A DNA stretch of 24,185 nt, from the IMG/VR virus record IMGVR_UViG_3300021961_000620, positions 1 through 24,185 of that record; one strand, 5' to 3'. The DNA is from a virus. The position numbers and the translations under genes were made by a program. Below the pieces are notes generated by a model. The model was not told where the DNA came from and made no database searches. It saw nothing but the letters and a program-made list of their open reading frames with translations. Shown in pieces: positions 18,432-24,185 of this stretch. Position 1 is the first letter of the stretch. Each line of letters opens with the position of its first letter.

Positions 18432-18846
18432 TTCCCTTCTTTTTGACGGAATCCCGTGCTTTTTTCATTTGCTCTGCCGATCTCTGTATTAAATGAGCAT
18501 CAAGGCGAACTAGAGCTTCTAGAAAAATATCTTTCTCTGTTACCCCGACTACATCCATGTGTAGTGGTAATGATGTATAATCTTTACCCATATAACCTAT
18601 ATCGGGGTAAACTCTATCGCCGAGCCTGTTAAAGACTTCGATTGCTTGCTGCAATGGTATCGGGAAATCTCCGTATTCAGGAGGACATTTATCTTCGGAA
18701 GGATCCTGACCCATCTGGTCACAGAGGGTCAGGTATTTATCCTTCGTCATCCCGATATCAAGGTTCTTGTGCCACTTTTCCAGCCTTTCCCACATCTGCT
18801 CCCTTTGTTCCTGAACGAAAGTTCTCAAGATCGAACACCGTATCAT
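18424..18846 (-). CDS. Second (T-like) segment of the tail assembly chaperone, in the +1 frame
   Basis: Probably made as the C-terminal part of a frameshift fusion with the preceding chaperone, like lambda gpGT. Its frame is +1 to the first chaperone. Both frames are open only from 18846 to 18758, because TAA lies directly upstream of the ATG at 18846 and that ATG has no ribosome site. Credible protein sequence begins in the overlap (QEQREQMWERLEKWHKNLDI), then LTLCDQMGQDPSEDKCPPEY, ending in a Lys-rich tail. A shift at UUU_CGU (18820-18815) would give a 261-residue fusion. Separate translation from the internal ATG at 18795, with AAGGGAG just upstream, is the main alternative. The stop overlaps the tape measure start by 8 bases, as expected for a chaperone that binds the tape measure. 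It has no similarity to catalytic domains that I recognise. Confidence 0.85.
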   Translation of the reverse strand: MIRCSILRTFVQEQREQMWERLEKWHKNLDIGMTKDKYLTLCDQMGQDPSEDKCPPEYGDFPIPLQQAIEVFNRLGDRVYPDIGYMGKDYTSLPLHMDVVGVTEKDIFLEALVRLDAHLIQRSAEQMKKARDSVKKKGNG

Positions 18847-19210
18847 TTACCCAGGTATCAAACTCTGATGAGTTAGTAACTAGTAGCTTGGCGTTGTCTT
18901 GTGAGTAAGGAAGGAGATCTTCTGGATTAACTGAAGATAAGTTAACTAGAATGAAGTCTTCGAGATACTTATACTTAAATCCTTTCCAGTTCTTGATTGT
19001 AGCCTTAGTGAACTCTGAAATGAATTTTTCTTCATTTAGTTCTTCTACTGGCTTACGTGTAGCCTTATCATATTTAGTAATTAGGCAGCGCTTACGTAGC
19101 GCTGTTAATTCTGGGCGAGAGAGGTTTACTACCTCTACTTCGAAGCCTTCGTAGCCTGGATATTCTACCCACGCTGACTTTGTATCGACCATTAGTTCAC
19201 TTAAATTCAT
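18758..19210 (-). CDS. Tail assembly chaperone, G-like segment (150 aa)
   Basis: Equivalent in position to lambda gpG: binds the tape measure and recruits tube subunits, and is not usually part of the finished virion. The sequence shows WVEYPGYEGFEVEVVNLSRP (14-33), then LRKRCLITK, WKGFKYKYLEDFILVNLSSV (75-94), LLPYSQDNAKLL and SSEFDTWVNDTVFDLENF (114-131), a pattern I recognise from chaperones of large tailed phages. The last 19 residues (RSGTKGADVGKAGKVAQEP) are low in hydrophobic residues and look like a dispensable tail, as expected where a frameshift product diverges. The gene abuts the previous stop with no gap, and AAAGGAG lies about 6 bases before ATG. It ends at CCU-UGA, itself a possible weak +1 site. 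Confidence 0.9.
   Translation of the reverse strand: MNLSELMVDTKSAWVEYPGYEGFEVEVVNLSRPELTALRKRCLITKYDKATRKPVEELNEEKFISEFTKATIKNWKGFKYKYLEDFILVNLSSVNPEDLLPYSQDNAKLLVTNSSEFDTWVNDTVFDLENFRSGTKGADVGKAGKVAQEP
18815..18820 (-). other. Candidate programmed +1 ribosomal frameshift site UUU_CGU
   Basis: In the first chaperone frame the codons read AAC UUU CGU UCA at residues 130-133. A +1 slip of tRNA-Phe from UUU to UUC moves reading exactly into the second chaperone frame (GUU CAG GAA). The UUU_CGU core is the same as the published +1 site of influenza A PA-X, as I recall it. Caveat: CGU is not a rare codon in many bacteria, and no stimulatory structure was worked out. Confidence 0.45.
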
Positions 19211-20134
19211 TTATGCTCCTTTGTAAAGAGGTTTTACAATTGTTGAGTTGGAATTGAGTCTAAAATCGTAGACTCTGTTAATAAGCTCCTCAAAATTCAA
19301 TCTTCTTGTAAATACTGTAGAAGGTAAGTTGAATTGTAATATTGGAGTTGTTGTTGAATATGACTGCTCGTATATTTCTATATTAACGGCTGCAGTCGTA
19401 CTTGAATCTGATATTGAATCTACGTTATCAGACGTAATAAATTGAGTTACTGAACCAGAGAAAGTTCTTTTCTCTAATACATATGAAGTAAGATATTTAA
19501 TAGTATTCTCTGCTAGAGACTCCTGTAAGGTGTTCCCATCGTACCATTTTATATCATTTTTTAAATCCATGTTAATGGACGCTATACTATCTAATACTGT
19601 ACCACCTATTGTGACTCTCATAGTATCAATAGTAGCGTACTTATTGCCTACTCCATATGTTGGAGTAAATACTGTGCCTGGTATTGCTGTTGGTACATTT
19701 CCATGCTTAGAAATCTTAGACGCAGTACCAGAAACTGACATAGTTATAACAGATCTCATTTCTAAATTAAAAGTAATGGATTCTATAACGCACTTAGCAA
19801 TCTTATATATAACATTGTCCGATTCTATATACATATCGAAATTAGTTATAGTGCCAGTACTATATTCTCTAGCTAATGTTAACACTATTGGTGTTGTAGT
19901 AATATTTAATACAGGAGTAGTAAAACTAAAATTGGCCACATTAGCACTATTAACTACAGCGTATTCATGTAGAGATGTTTGGCTGTGCAGTGTTTTTCTA
20001 GGGGCGCTTTGCTCGTCAAATGTCTGAGAAGCACTAATGTCGGAATATATTTCTATAGAGTGCTTATTGGTAGCAGTACCAGTAGCATCTAACTCTACAA
20101 TATACAGTTTTGCGTTTTTCTTAAGGTTGTACAT
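19211..20134 (-). CDS. Second tail-tube-fold protein, paralogue of the major tail tube (307 aa)
   Basis: Resembles the major tail tube protein encoded just upstream. By eye, residues 109-142 align with tube residues 256-289 at about 12 of 34 identities, around IYKIAKC and TMSVSG against IYRIANA and TVSWSG. RTFSGSVTQFI (223-233) matches RSVSGSFTCYL, and both begin with a K(L/V)Y.V block near residue 10-18. It lacks the long beta insert of the larger protein. It may form a special ring or the tip end of the tube, or act as a minor tube protein. It is the first gene after the internal promoter. The start is fixed by an in-frame TAA two codons upstream. There is no real Shine-Dalgarno site, only GTAAGAT, and a strong hairpin precedes it. 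The stop abuts the chaperone start. Confidence 0.8.
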   Translation of the reverse strand: MYNLKKNAKLYIVELDATGTATNKHSIEIYSDISASQTFDEQSAPRKTLHSQTSLHEYAVVNSANVANFSFTTPVLNITTTPIVLTLAREYSTGTITNFDMYIESDNVIYKIAKCVIESITFNLEMRSVITMSVSGTASKISKHGNVPTAIPGTVFTPTYGVGNKYATIDTMRVTIGGTVLDSIASINMDLKNDIKWYDGNTLQESLAENTIKYLTSYVLEKRTFSGSVTQFITSDNVDSISDSSTTAAVNIEIYEQSYSTTTPILQFNLPSTVFTRRLNFEELINRVYDFRLNSNSTIVKPLYKGA

Positions 20135-20146
20135 ATCTTACACGAA

Positions 20147-20174
20147 GGGGGAGCAAAATTTCTTCTGCTCCCCC
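20147..20174 (-). other. Stem-loop in the leader of the second tube gene
   Basis: GGGGGAGCA (20147-20155) pairs perfectly with TGCTCCCCC (20166-20174), 9 bp with a 10-base loop. No U-tract follows on either strand. It lies between the promoter and the ATG, so transcripts from that promoter would start about 5 bases before it. It may protect the 5' end or limit read-through from the tube gene. Confidence 0.6.
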
Positions 20175-20185
20175 GAGTTTCTATA

Positions 20186-20214
20186 ATTATAGAATGGTTG
20201 GTCCTTAATGTCAA
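20186..20214 (-). promoter_or_regulatory. Consensus sigma70 promoter for the distal tail genes
   Basis: On the - strand TTGACA (20214-20209) and TATAAT (20191-20186) are both perfect consensus boxes separated by exactly 17 bases. It lies in the 93-base gap after the tube stop codon. Transcription would start near 20179, about 45 bases before the ATG at 20134. The -10 box is embedded in the 16-base palindrome TTCTATAATTATAGAA (20179-20194), which could bind a dimeric regulator or be incidental. Confidence 0.85.
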
Positions 20215-20227
20215 GAACTATTTTTTA

Positions 20228-21649
20228 TTAGGCTACGTAACGAATTTTTGTTAGTTCATCTGTGCCACTAATAGTTGTTGGCAGGGCGGTGAAGTTTACT
20301 TCGAATGCGATTACATCGTCAATATTAATGCTAGGAATTTCTAAGTGACACTGGCCCATTTCGAACATAATACCTGGAGAGGCCGGATACCCAGCAGTAT
20401 TGCCCTTTCCACCTACAAAGAATTCTAGATCGAACTTGTTAGTAACAGTTGTGGTAGCACCTAGAAGATCCTGATAAAGATCGATACTTCCGTTTGTTGC
20501 CTCGTCCAGGTAGCAAGTGAATGATCCTGAAACAGAGCGAGTACCTGTTACGTGCTCAAGTGGCTGATTAACAACACCAATTACTTCTGGTGTTAGGAAA
20601 CTCATGTTATTACTAATCGTGATGCTTCCTCCAGTTAGAGTAACTGCGTAAGTCTTAGCGTTAGGTGTTACACCAACAGCGTTTAGAGCAGTTAGACGGT
20701 TACGAATCATGTTACTTGTTGAAGTAACACCATTAGTGATTAGGGTATAACCAGCAGCTGAGAAGTCTACAGAAGCTACTTCTGAGATTGTTCTACCCAT
20801 TCCTGACCAAGAAACTGTTGCGATACCGTCAATTTCAAAGTTAACAGTAGCTTCATTAACACAAGCATTGGCAATTCTATAAATTGTTGTGGCTTCACTT
20901 GCAGGGAATACGCCGTTTGTTGCCCCATCCTGGATGGCTTTATTGGCACCTAGAACAAAATAAAGGTCAAAAGTACCTAGTCTTGTTTTATTTGACCCGG
21001 TTGTAAAGAAGTCCAGTTCTGTTGCTGTTGTAGCGAAGGCAGTAGAAGCTACCTTACCAGAAGTTGCGGTTACTGCTGTTGTACCTGCTGGTGCAGCATA
21101 GCTTACTGTGGTATTTGTTACGGCTGTAACTACGAAGGTATTTGTACCAGTAACTGCAGGGCTACTGTTAGTATAGGTTACTCCAGATACTGAGATTGGA
21201 TCTCCGACCTTGAAGTATGTTCCTCCTGCTGATGCAGCTGTTGTAAATGTAAGTGTAACTACGCCTGAAGCCAGTGCAGCGCCTGTACCAAAAGGAAGAC
21301 CTGCGGTTTGACCTGCTGTTGCTGTGTAGTTAGTTTCTGCAAACATAGAGTGCCATAGAATTTCTTCTGGTGCACGAACTACGGTAGCTAGAGTTGGGCG
21401 AGCATATGTATCGAAGCTCCACTCAGCTGGTGCTAGTGAGTCATTGAATGAGCGCTGACCACGACGGCTTCTGCCAGTAGCATCTGCCATTTCATTTAGC
21501 GTAATCTGACTTGAATTTGTTGATTGACTGAATGAGTAACCACTTAGAACTGGGATTTCCCATACGTTGAATGTTGAGGTACCTACAGCCTGAACTGCGT
21601 ATACCTTTGTATCTCTATTGAAGAAGAGGTTTGAATCACCTACTGCCAT
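20228..21649 (-). CDS. Major tail tube protein (473 aa)
   Basis: Stacks in rings to form the tail tube. The call rests on position between tail terminator and chaperones, and on a tube-like pattern: NRDTKVYAVQAVGTSTFNVW at 11-30, an LNEMADATGRSRRGQRSFND region (51-70), then YRIANACVNEATVNFEIDGI (257-276). A second tube-like half spans 330-461 (TRSVSGSFTCYL; IPSINIDDVIAFEVNFTALP), so one chain may hold two tube domains, as reported for T5 pb6. Residues 120-200 form a Gly/Thr/Val-rich beta insert (GDPISVSG) that probably decorates the surface. AGGAG lies 7 bases before ATG, the clearest ribosome site here, which fits high expression. Codon use looks more even than in the fibre genes. The next gene is a shorter paralogue, and a promoter follows the stop codon directly. 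Confidence 0.9.
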   Translation of the reverse strand: MAVGDSNLFFNRDTKVYAVQAVGTSTFNVWEIPVLSGYSFSQSTNSSQITLNEMADATGRSRRGQRSFNDSLAPAEWSFDTYARPTLATVVRAPEEILWHSMFAETNYTATAGQTAGLPFGTGAALASGVVTLTFTTAASAGGTYFKVGDPISVSGVTYTNSSPAVTGTNTFVVTAVTNTTVSYAAPAGTTAVTATSGKVASTAFATTATELDFFTTGSNKTRLGTFDLYFVLGANKAIQDGATNGVFPASEATTIYRIANACVNEATVNFEIDGIATVSWSGMGRTISEVASVDFSAAGYTLITNGVTSTSNMIRNRLTALNAVGVTPNAKTYAVTLTGGSITISNNMSFLTPEVIGVVNQPLEHVTGTRSVSGSFTCYLDEATNGSIDLYQDLLGATTTVTNKFDLEFFVGGKGNTAGYPASPGIMFEMGQCHLEIPSINIDDVIAFEVNFTALPTTISGTDELTKIRYVA

Positions 21650-21671
21650 TTTAATCTCCTAAAGTACTTCA

Positions 21672-22118
21672 CTAGTACTTTACCTGTAGGGTCATCTCTC
21701 CGACTCCAAGTGGTGCGAGAGCTCCCTGATCTGTATCTATGTCTGTTATAATAATATCTCTTGTGTGACCACTGTTACCGGAAGAGTCGACGTATGCCAA
21801 CCTGCCATTTCTGTCTATGATTAATTCGACATCTTCCAGTAACTTTTCAAGAGCCATCGTTGAATCTTCTTCGTTAACGTAAGCACGAAGGATGACGTCT
21901 AGGTATCTATCCTTAGCTCCTCCGCCTTGGTGGACGATAGATTCTGCTCCGGCGACTAAACATATACAAGGAAATTCTTGGATCTCGTCCCAGAATCTCA
22001 TTTTAGGATATGCCTGTTCGCCTAAATCTGTTGAATAACCATTAGCATAGCTAACGGTTTTTAGCTTGTCCGTAAGAGCTTCTACAATTGAGCTTCTACG
22101 AGTTCTATTTGTAACCAT
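21672..22118 (-). CDS. Tail terminator protein (148 aa)
   Basis: Caps the growing tube at the head-proximal end, like lambda gpU. Size and position directly before the tube gene fit. The pattern is typical: a helical start (SSIVEALTDKLKTV), a hydrophobic core strand FPCICLVAGAESI (53-65), then a strand and helix (RYLDVILRAYVNEED; ALEKLLEDVELIIDR), and C-terminal strands IIITDIDTDQG and GVGEMTLQVKY. It starts directly after the previous stop with no gap, and AGGAG lies about 7 bases upstream inside the end of the neck gene. A 22-base gap separates it from the tube gene. Function is inferred from fold pattern and synteny. Confidence 0.85.
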   Translation of the reverse strand: MVTNRTRRSSIVEALTDKLKTVSYANGYSTDLGEQAYPKMRFWDEIQEFPCICLVAGAESIVHQGGGAKDRYLDVILRAYVNEEDSTMALEKLLEDVELIIDRNGRLAYVDSSGNSGHTRDIIITDIDTDQGALAPLGVGEMTLQVKY

Positions 22119-23519
22119 TTAGGCTCTCCTTGTGTAGAATCGACCTATTGCCATTGCCTGTACGATTTCTCGTACGGATTTGTCAACCAAAGTTCTTGGA
22201 TCTCTTGCTGGAGTGTTCCATGGCGGCGCTCCTTTTGTCCTATCAAATACATCGTATGGATCTCTTTGATAATCAAATACAACGCTTGGGTATCCATCTT
22301 TTGTAGTCTCTACATTAACTATTCGGGTACTGTTTGCAAAACGACCAGTTCTATATACCAGTCCTGGTGCTCCCATGTTATTGGCCACTTGTTCTGGTAG
22401 TCTTTTATTAATGATAGCTATTAATGATGCCCAATTAGTTTTTGGTCTAGCCGTTGCCTCCTCTTTAGGGGCAGATAACTTATTACCTTTAAGTGACTCT
22501 TTTTCGGCACTAGTGCTTGATCGTCCTGTTATTTTTGATTGGGCCTGGCTTTTAGATGAAGTAGCTTTGCTTATTTTTGAGGTCTTGGCTCCACTATTTT
22601 TAGCTGCGGTACCTAGTCTAGAAACTGCTATTTCTACGGCACTGCTGGAACTTTTTGTAGTAAATAGATTTGTACTTTTTAATAAGTACCTTTCCACTTC
22701 TTTACTTAATGCATTAAGAGTAGCTTTTTCCCTGCTAGAATCTCTTTGGTTTCTAAAGGCTGATTCTTCGTTGAGCTTCAAAGTAGTAGTAAATTGCTTT
22801 ATTAAATTACCTGCCTCTTTTTTCGCATAGCTAGCTACTTGTATCTTTAATTCTGCTCTATCTTCTTTACTGGCTTTTATTCCAGATAATGCTGTCGAAG
22901 CTCCCTTTATAGAAGATAGCTTCTTAAGTATTTCAGCCTTTCTTCTAATACTTACTGATCCACTCTTGTCATGACCTAACTGAAATAGACCACTACTTCT
23001 TACCTCGTTTCCGTATTCGTTTATGTATTTATTACCATATAAGGCTTTATCCACAGATTCGGAGTCATCAGCAAAAAATACGTCTAAATGAATCTTATCT
23101 CTTAGTCCTGGTAATTTACGTGCTCTAACTTGGTTAATAGATCTAAATACATCTATATTTCCTGACCCAGATTTTTTCTTACCACCAGTAGCTATAACTA
23201 CAAAAGACTCGGCCGTACTACCTTTGGAGAATCTTAAAGAAGCCTCTCCCTTAAACTTACGCATTGAATCGTATAAATCTTTTACATAATCTTTTAATAG
23301 TGCATGTAGGACTTGTTTGCGTCTGGCTATTTCACCAGCAGTAGGATTTCCTACAGTCATTATTAGATTATCTAACTGGTATAGAGCCTCTTCGTTTAGA
23401 CTATTAAGATCTACACTAAATTCATGTTTATAAGAGTTTAAGGTCTCTCTTAAAGTACTATTAGCCTCTATCTGTTTGGTTATATTACCTACTATAATAG
23501 ATAGATTGCGACTAGACAT
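22119..23519 (-). CDS. Neck/tail-completion protein with large extra N-terminal region (466 aa)
   Basis: Lies between head-tail adaptor and tail terminator, the place of head-tail stopper or tail-completion proteins, which are usually far shorter (about 100-200 aa). The C-terminal 105 residues (362-466) carry the neck-like pattern: VYRTGRFANSTRIVNV, VVFDYQRDPYDVFDR, and PRTLVDKSVREIVQAMAIGR. Residues 290-360 are a Ser/Lys/Ala-rich, probably flexible linker. Residues 1-285 are not recognised; they are Lys-rich with predicted helices and a central block FVVIATGGKKKSGSGNIDVF (106-125) followed by LDVFFADD. This part could be an added virion domain. The start overlaps the adaptor stop by 8 bases. 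No peptidase or nuclease motif is seen. The neck role applies to the C-terminal part only. Confidence 0.7.
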   Translation of the reverse strand: MSSRNLSIIVGNITKQIEANSTLRETLNSYKHEFSVDLNSLNEEALYQLDNLIMTVGNPTAGEIARRKQVLHALLKDYVKDLYDSMRKFKGEASLRFSKGSTAESFVVIATGGKKKSGSGNIDVFRSINQVRARKLPGLRDKIHLDVFFADDSESVDKALYGNKYINEYGNEVRSSGLFQLGHDKSGSVSIRRKAEILKKLSSIKGASTALSGIKASKEDRAELKIQVASYAKKEAGNLIKQFTTTLKLNEESAFRNQRDSSREKATLNALSKEVERYLLKSTNLFTTKSSSSAVEIAVSRLGTAAKNSGAKTSKISKATSSKSQAQSKITGRSSTSAEKESLKGNKLSAPKEEATARPKTNWASLIAIINKRLPEQVANNMGAPGLVYRTGRFANSTRIVNVETTKDGYPSVVFDYQRDPYDVFDRTKGAPPWNTPARDPRTLVDKSVREIVQAMAIGRFYTRRA

Positions 23520-24090
23520 TACGGTACATATCTAATATTCTAATAATATGTACTGGCCACTCCGTAGCTAGGCTCGATCCTTTGCTAGTGCTATTATCAA
23601 TAGAGGTATTACCAAGTGTACGCTTTTCTTTATACTCTTCTTTGACATACATATGTATTAAGTCTAAGCAGGCCATTCTTAGATCGAGAGGTACAGTAGC
23701 GTAGCCAGCTGTATAAGTTACTTTTACAGCGCCATAGCCTTCAGGCCAGTATGCTGATTTTCCGTGTATGTATATGCAGTCTACATCAGGGTCCACGTAG
23801 TATTCTACAGGATCCATAGTCACATATGCTTTATCGTAGTCTTCTCTAGTCTGTACGCTCACTACTGCTTTTATTGGCCATTCATTTAATTGTAAGGAAG
23901 CCTGGCCCTGTTGTACATTAAATGTTTCAACACGTGGAGTAGTGTAGTAGTCTATAATAGAGTGTCCCACGAAAGTTCTTACAAGAACATTTACAGAGTT
24001 GATAATGTACTGTAGTTCAGTATCTGCGTCTGTTTTAGTAATCTTCTTATAAGTTTTGTAATCTTCTAAAGTTACTAATGGTGCTCCCAT
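23512..24090 (-). CDS. Head-tail connector (gp6-like adaptor) protein (192 aa)
   Basis: Forms the ring below the portal that links head and tail. The family pattern is clear: LVTLEDYKTYKKI near the start, a helix TDADTELQYIINSVNVLVRT (19-38), then GHSIIDYYTTPRVETF, a beta hairpin LQLNEWPIKAVVSVQ, DPVEYYVDPDVDCIYIHGKS, WPEGYGAVKVTYTAGYATVP (115-134), and a helix DLRMACLDLIHMYVKEEYKE. This matches HK97 gp6 / phiE125 gp8-type proteins. A strong ribosome site (AGGAGA) lies 4-5 bases before ATG, right after a terminator, so it begins a separately regulated neck-and-tube segment. Its stop overlaps the next start by 8 bases. Confidence 0.88.
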   Translation of the reverse strand: MGAPLVTLEDYKTYKKITKTDADTELQYIINSVNVLVRTFVGHSIIDYYTTPRVETFNVQQGQASLQLNEWPIKAVVSVQTREDYDKAYVTMDPVEYYVDPDVDCIYIHGKSAYWPEGYGAVKVTYTAGYATVPLDLRMACLDLIHMYVKEEYKEKRTLGNTSIDNSTSKGSSLATEWPVHIIRILDMYRNV

Positions 24091-24100
24091 GGTGTCTCCT

Positions 24101-24135
24101 AATAAGAAAGGGGGCTGCTGGTAGCAGCAACCCCC
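24101..24135 (-). terminator. Rho-independent terminator between capsid and neck genes
   Basis: On the - strand GGGGGTTGCTG pairs with CAGCAGCCCCC (24135-24110), 11 bp with one G-U pair and a 4-base loop, followed by TTTCTTATT. On the + strand the G-U position becomes a C-A mismatch and there is no T run, so it acts on the capsid transcript. It probably lets only part of that transcription continue into the tail genes. The adaptor ribosome site begins directly after its U-rich tract. Confidence 0.8.
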
Positions 24136-24152
24136 TCCCAGTTAATGTAGAA

Positions 24153-24185
24153 TTAAGCGTACTTAAGACCGATAACTGACTTAGC
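24153..24185 (-). CDS. C-terminal end of an upstream gene, probably major capsid protein (partial)
   Basis: Ten codons and a TAA stop are visible, ending AKSVIGLKYA. Ending near a KYA-like sequence, followed by a strong terminator and then the head-tail adaptor, is the usual setting of a major capsid gene. The identity is inferred from position, since almost all of the gene is outside the window. Confidence 0.5.
   Translation of the reverse strand, partial: AKSVIGLKYA

Noticed and set aside
19530-20027. 165-codon open frame on the + strand
   Set aside because: Antisense to the second tube gene, hydrophobic low-complexity product, no ribosome site or promoter. The sense strand has clear homology to the tail tube.
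20182-20187. TATAAT on the + strand as a promoter opposing the tail genes
   Set aside because: It arises from the palindrome only. No -35-like box lies at the right distance on the + strand, and no + strand gene follows.
21661-21681. 7-bp AT-rich inverted repeat AAAGTAC/GTACTTT before the tube gene
   Set aside because: The stem is short and AT-rich, overlaps the previous stop codon and has no U-tract. It is weak and likely to be chance.
22375-22830. 151-codon open frame on the + strand
   Set aside because: Antisense to the linker region of the neck protein. The Leu/Ser/Ala-rich product follows from complementing Ser/Lys/Ala codons.

Overview
This window is a stretch of a tailed-phage genome with a long-tailed, non-contractile (siphovirus) morphology. 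The evidence is one tightly packed block of neck and tail genes with a 1769-residue tape measure protein and no tail-sheath or myovirus baseplate genes. Base composition is moderately AT-rich. The host cannot be named from the sequence. One tail promoter is a perfect bacterial sigma70 consensus, so at least part of the tail block is probably transcribed by host RNA polymerase. The phage also carries a coenzyme B12-dependent ribonucleotide reductase, which implies a host that makes or imports cobalamin.

Layout. The left 1.45 kb (+ strand) is the C-terminal two thirds of a monomeric class II ribonucleoside-triphosphate reductase, whose start lies outside the window. It ends at a strong bidirectional terminator (about 1451-1492). 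Everything to the right is on the - strand and reads from right to left: the last ten codons of a probable major capsid gene (24153-24185), a terminator (24101-24135), head-tail adaptor (23512-24090), an oversized neck/tail-completion protein (22119-23519), tail terminator (21672-22118) and major tail tube (20228-21649). A 93-base gap follows, holding a consensus promoter and a stem-loop. Then come a second tube-fold protein (19211-20134), a two-frame tail assembly chaperone (18758-19210 and 18424-18846), the tape measure (13122-18431), a distal-tail-like protein (12343-13122), a gpJ-like tail-tip hub (7895-12346), and three tip/fibre proteins (4917-7898, 2173-4920, 1491-2168).

How it works together. 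The gene order follows virion assembly: capsid exit, neck, tube, chaperones that load tube subunits on the tape measure, then tip and fibres. Most genes in the tail block abut or overlap (ATGA, TAATG, 8-base overlaps), which points to translational coupling. Two places break this: a terminator after the capsid gene, and a promoter plus hairpin after the tube gene. Both would let the abundant proteins (capsid, tube) be made in different amounts from the scarce tip proteins.

Most interesting points: (1) the chaperone's second frame is +1 to the first, not the -1 of phage lambda, and the overlap holds a UUU_CGU site like the known +1 shift site of influenza PA-X; (2) a perfect TTGACA-17-TATAAT promoter overlaps a 16-base palindrome inside the late operon; (3) the tube and the next gene appear to be paralogues; (4) a 915-residue fibre has five Ig-like repeats, two of which encode nearly the same protein while differing at many silent sites; (5) GC-rich stem-loops recur along the tail transcript. 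No non-coding stretch exceeds 300 bases. No tRNA, CRISPR array, insertion sequence or attachment site was seen.
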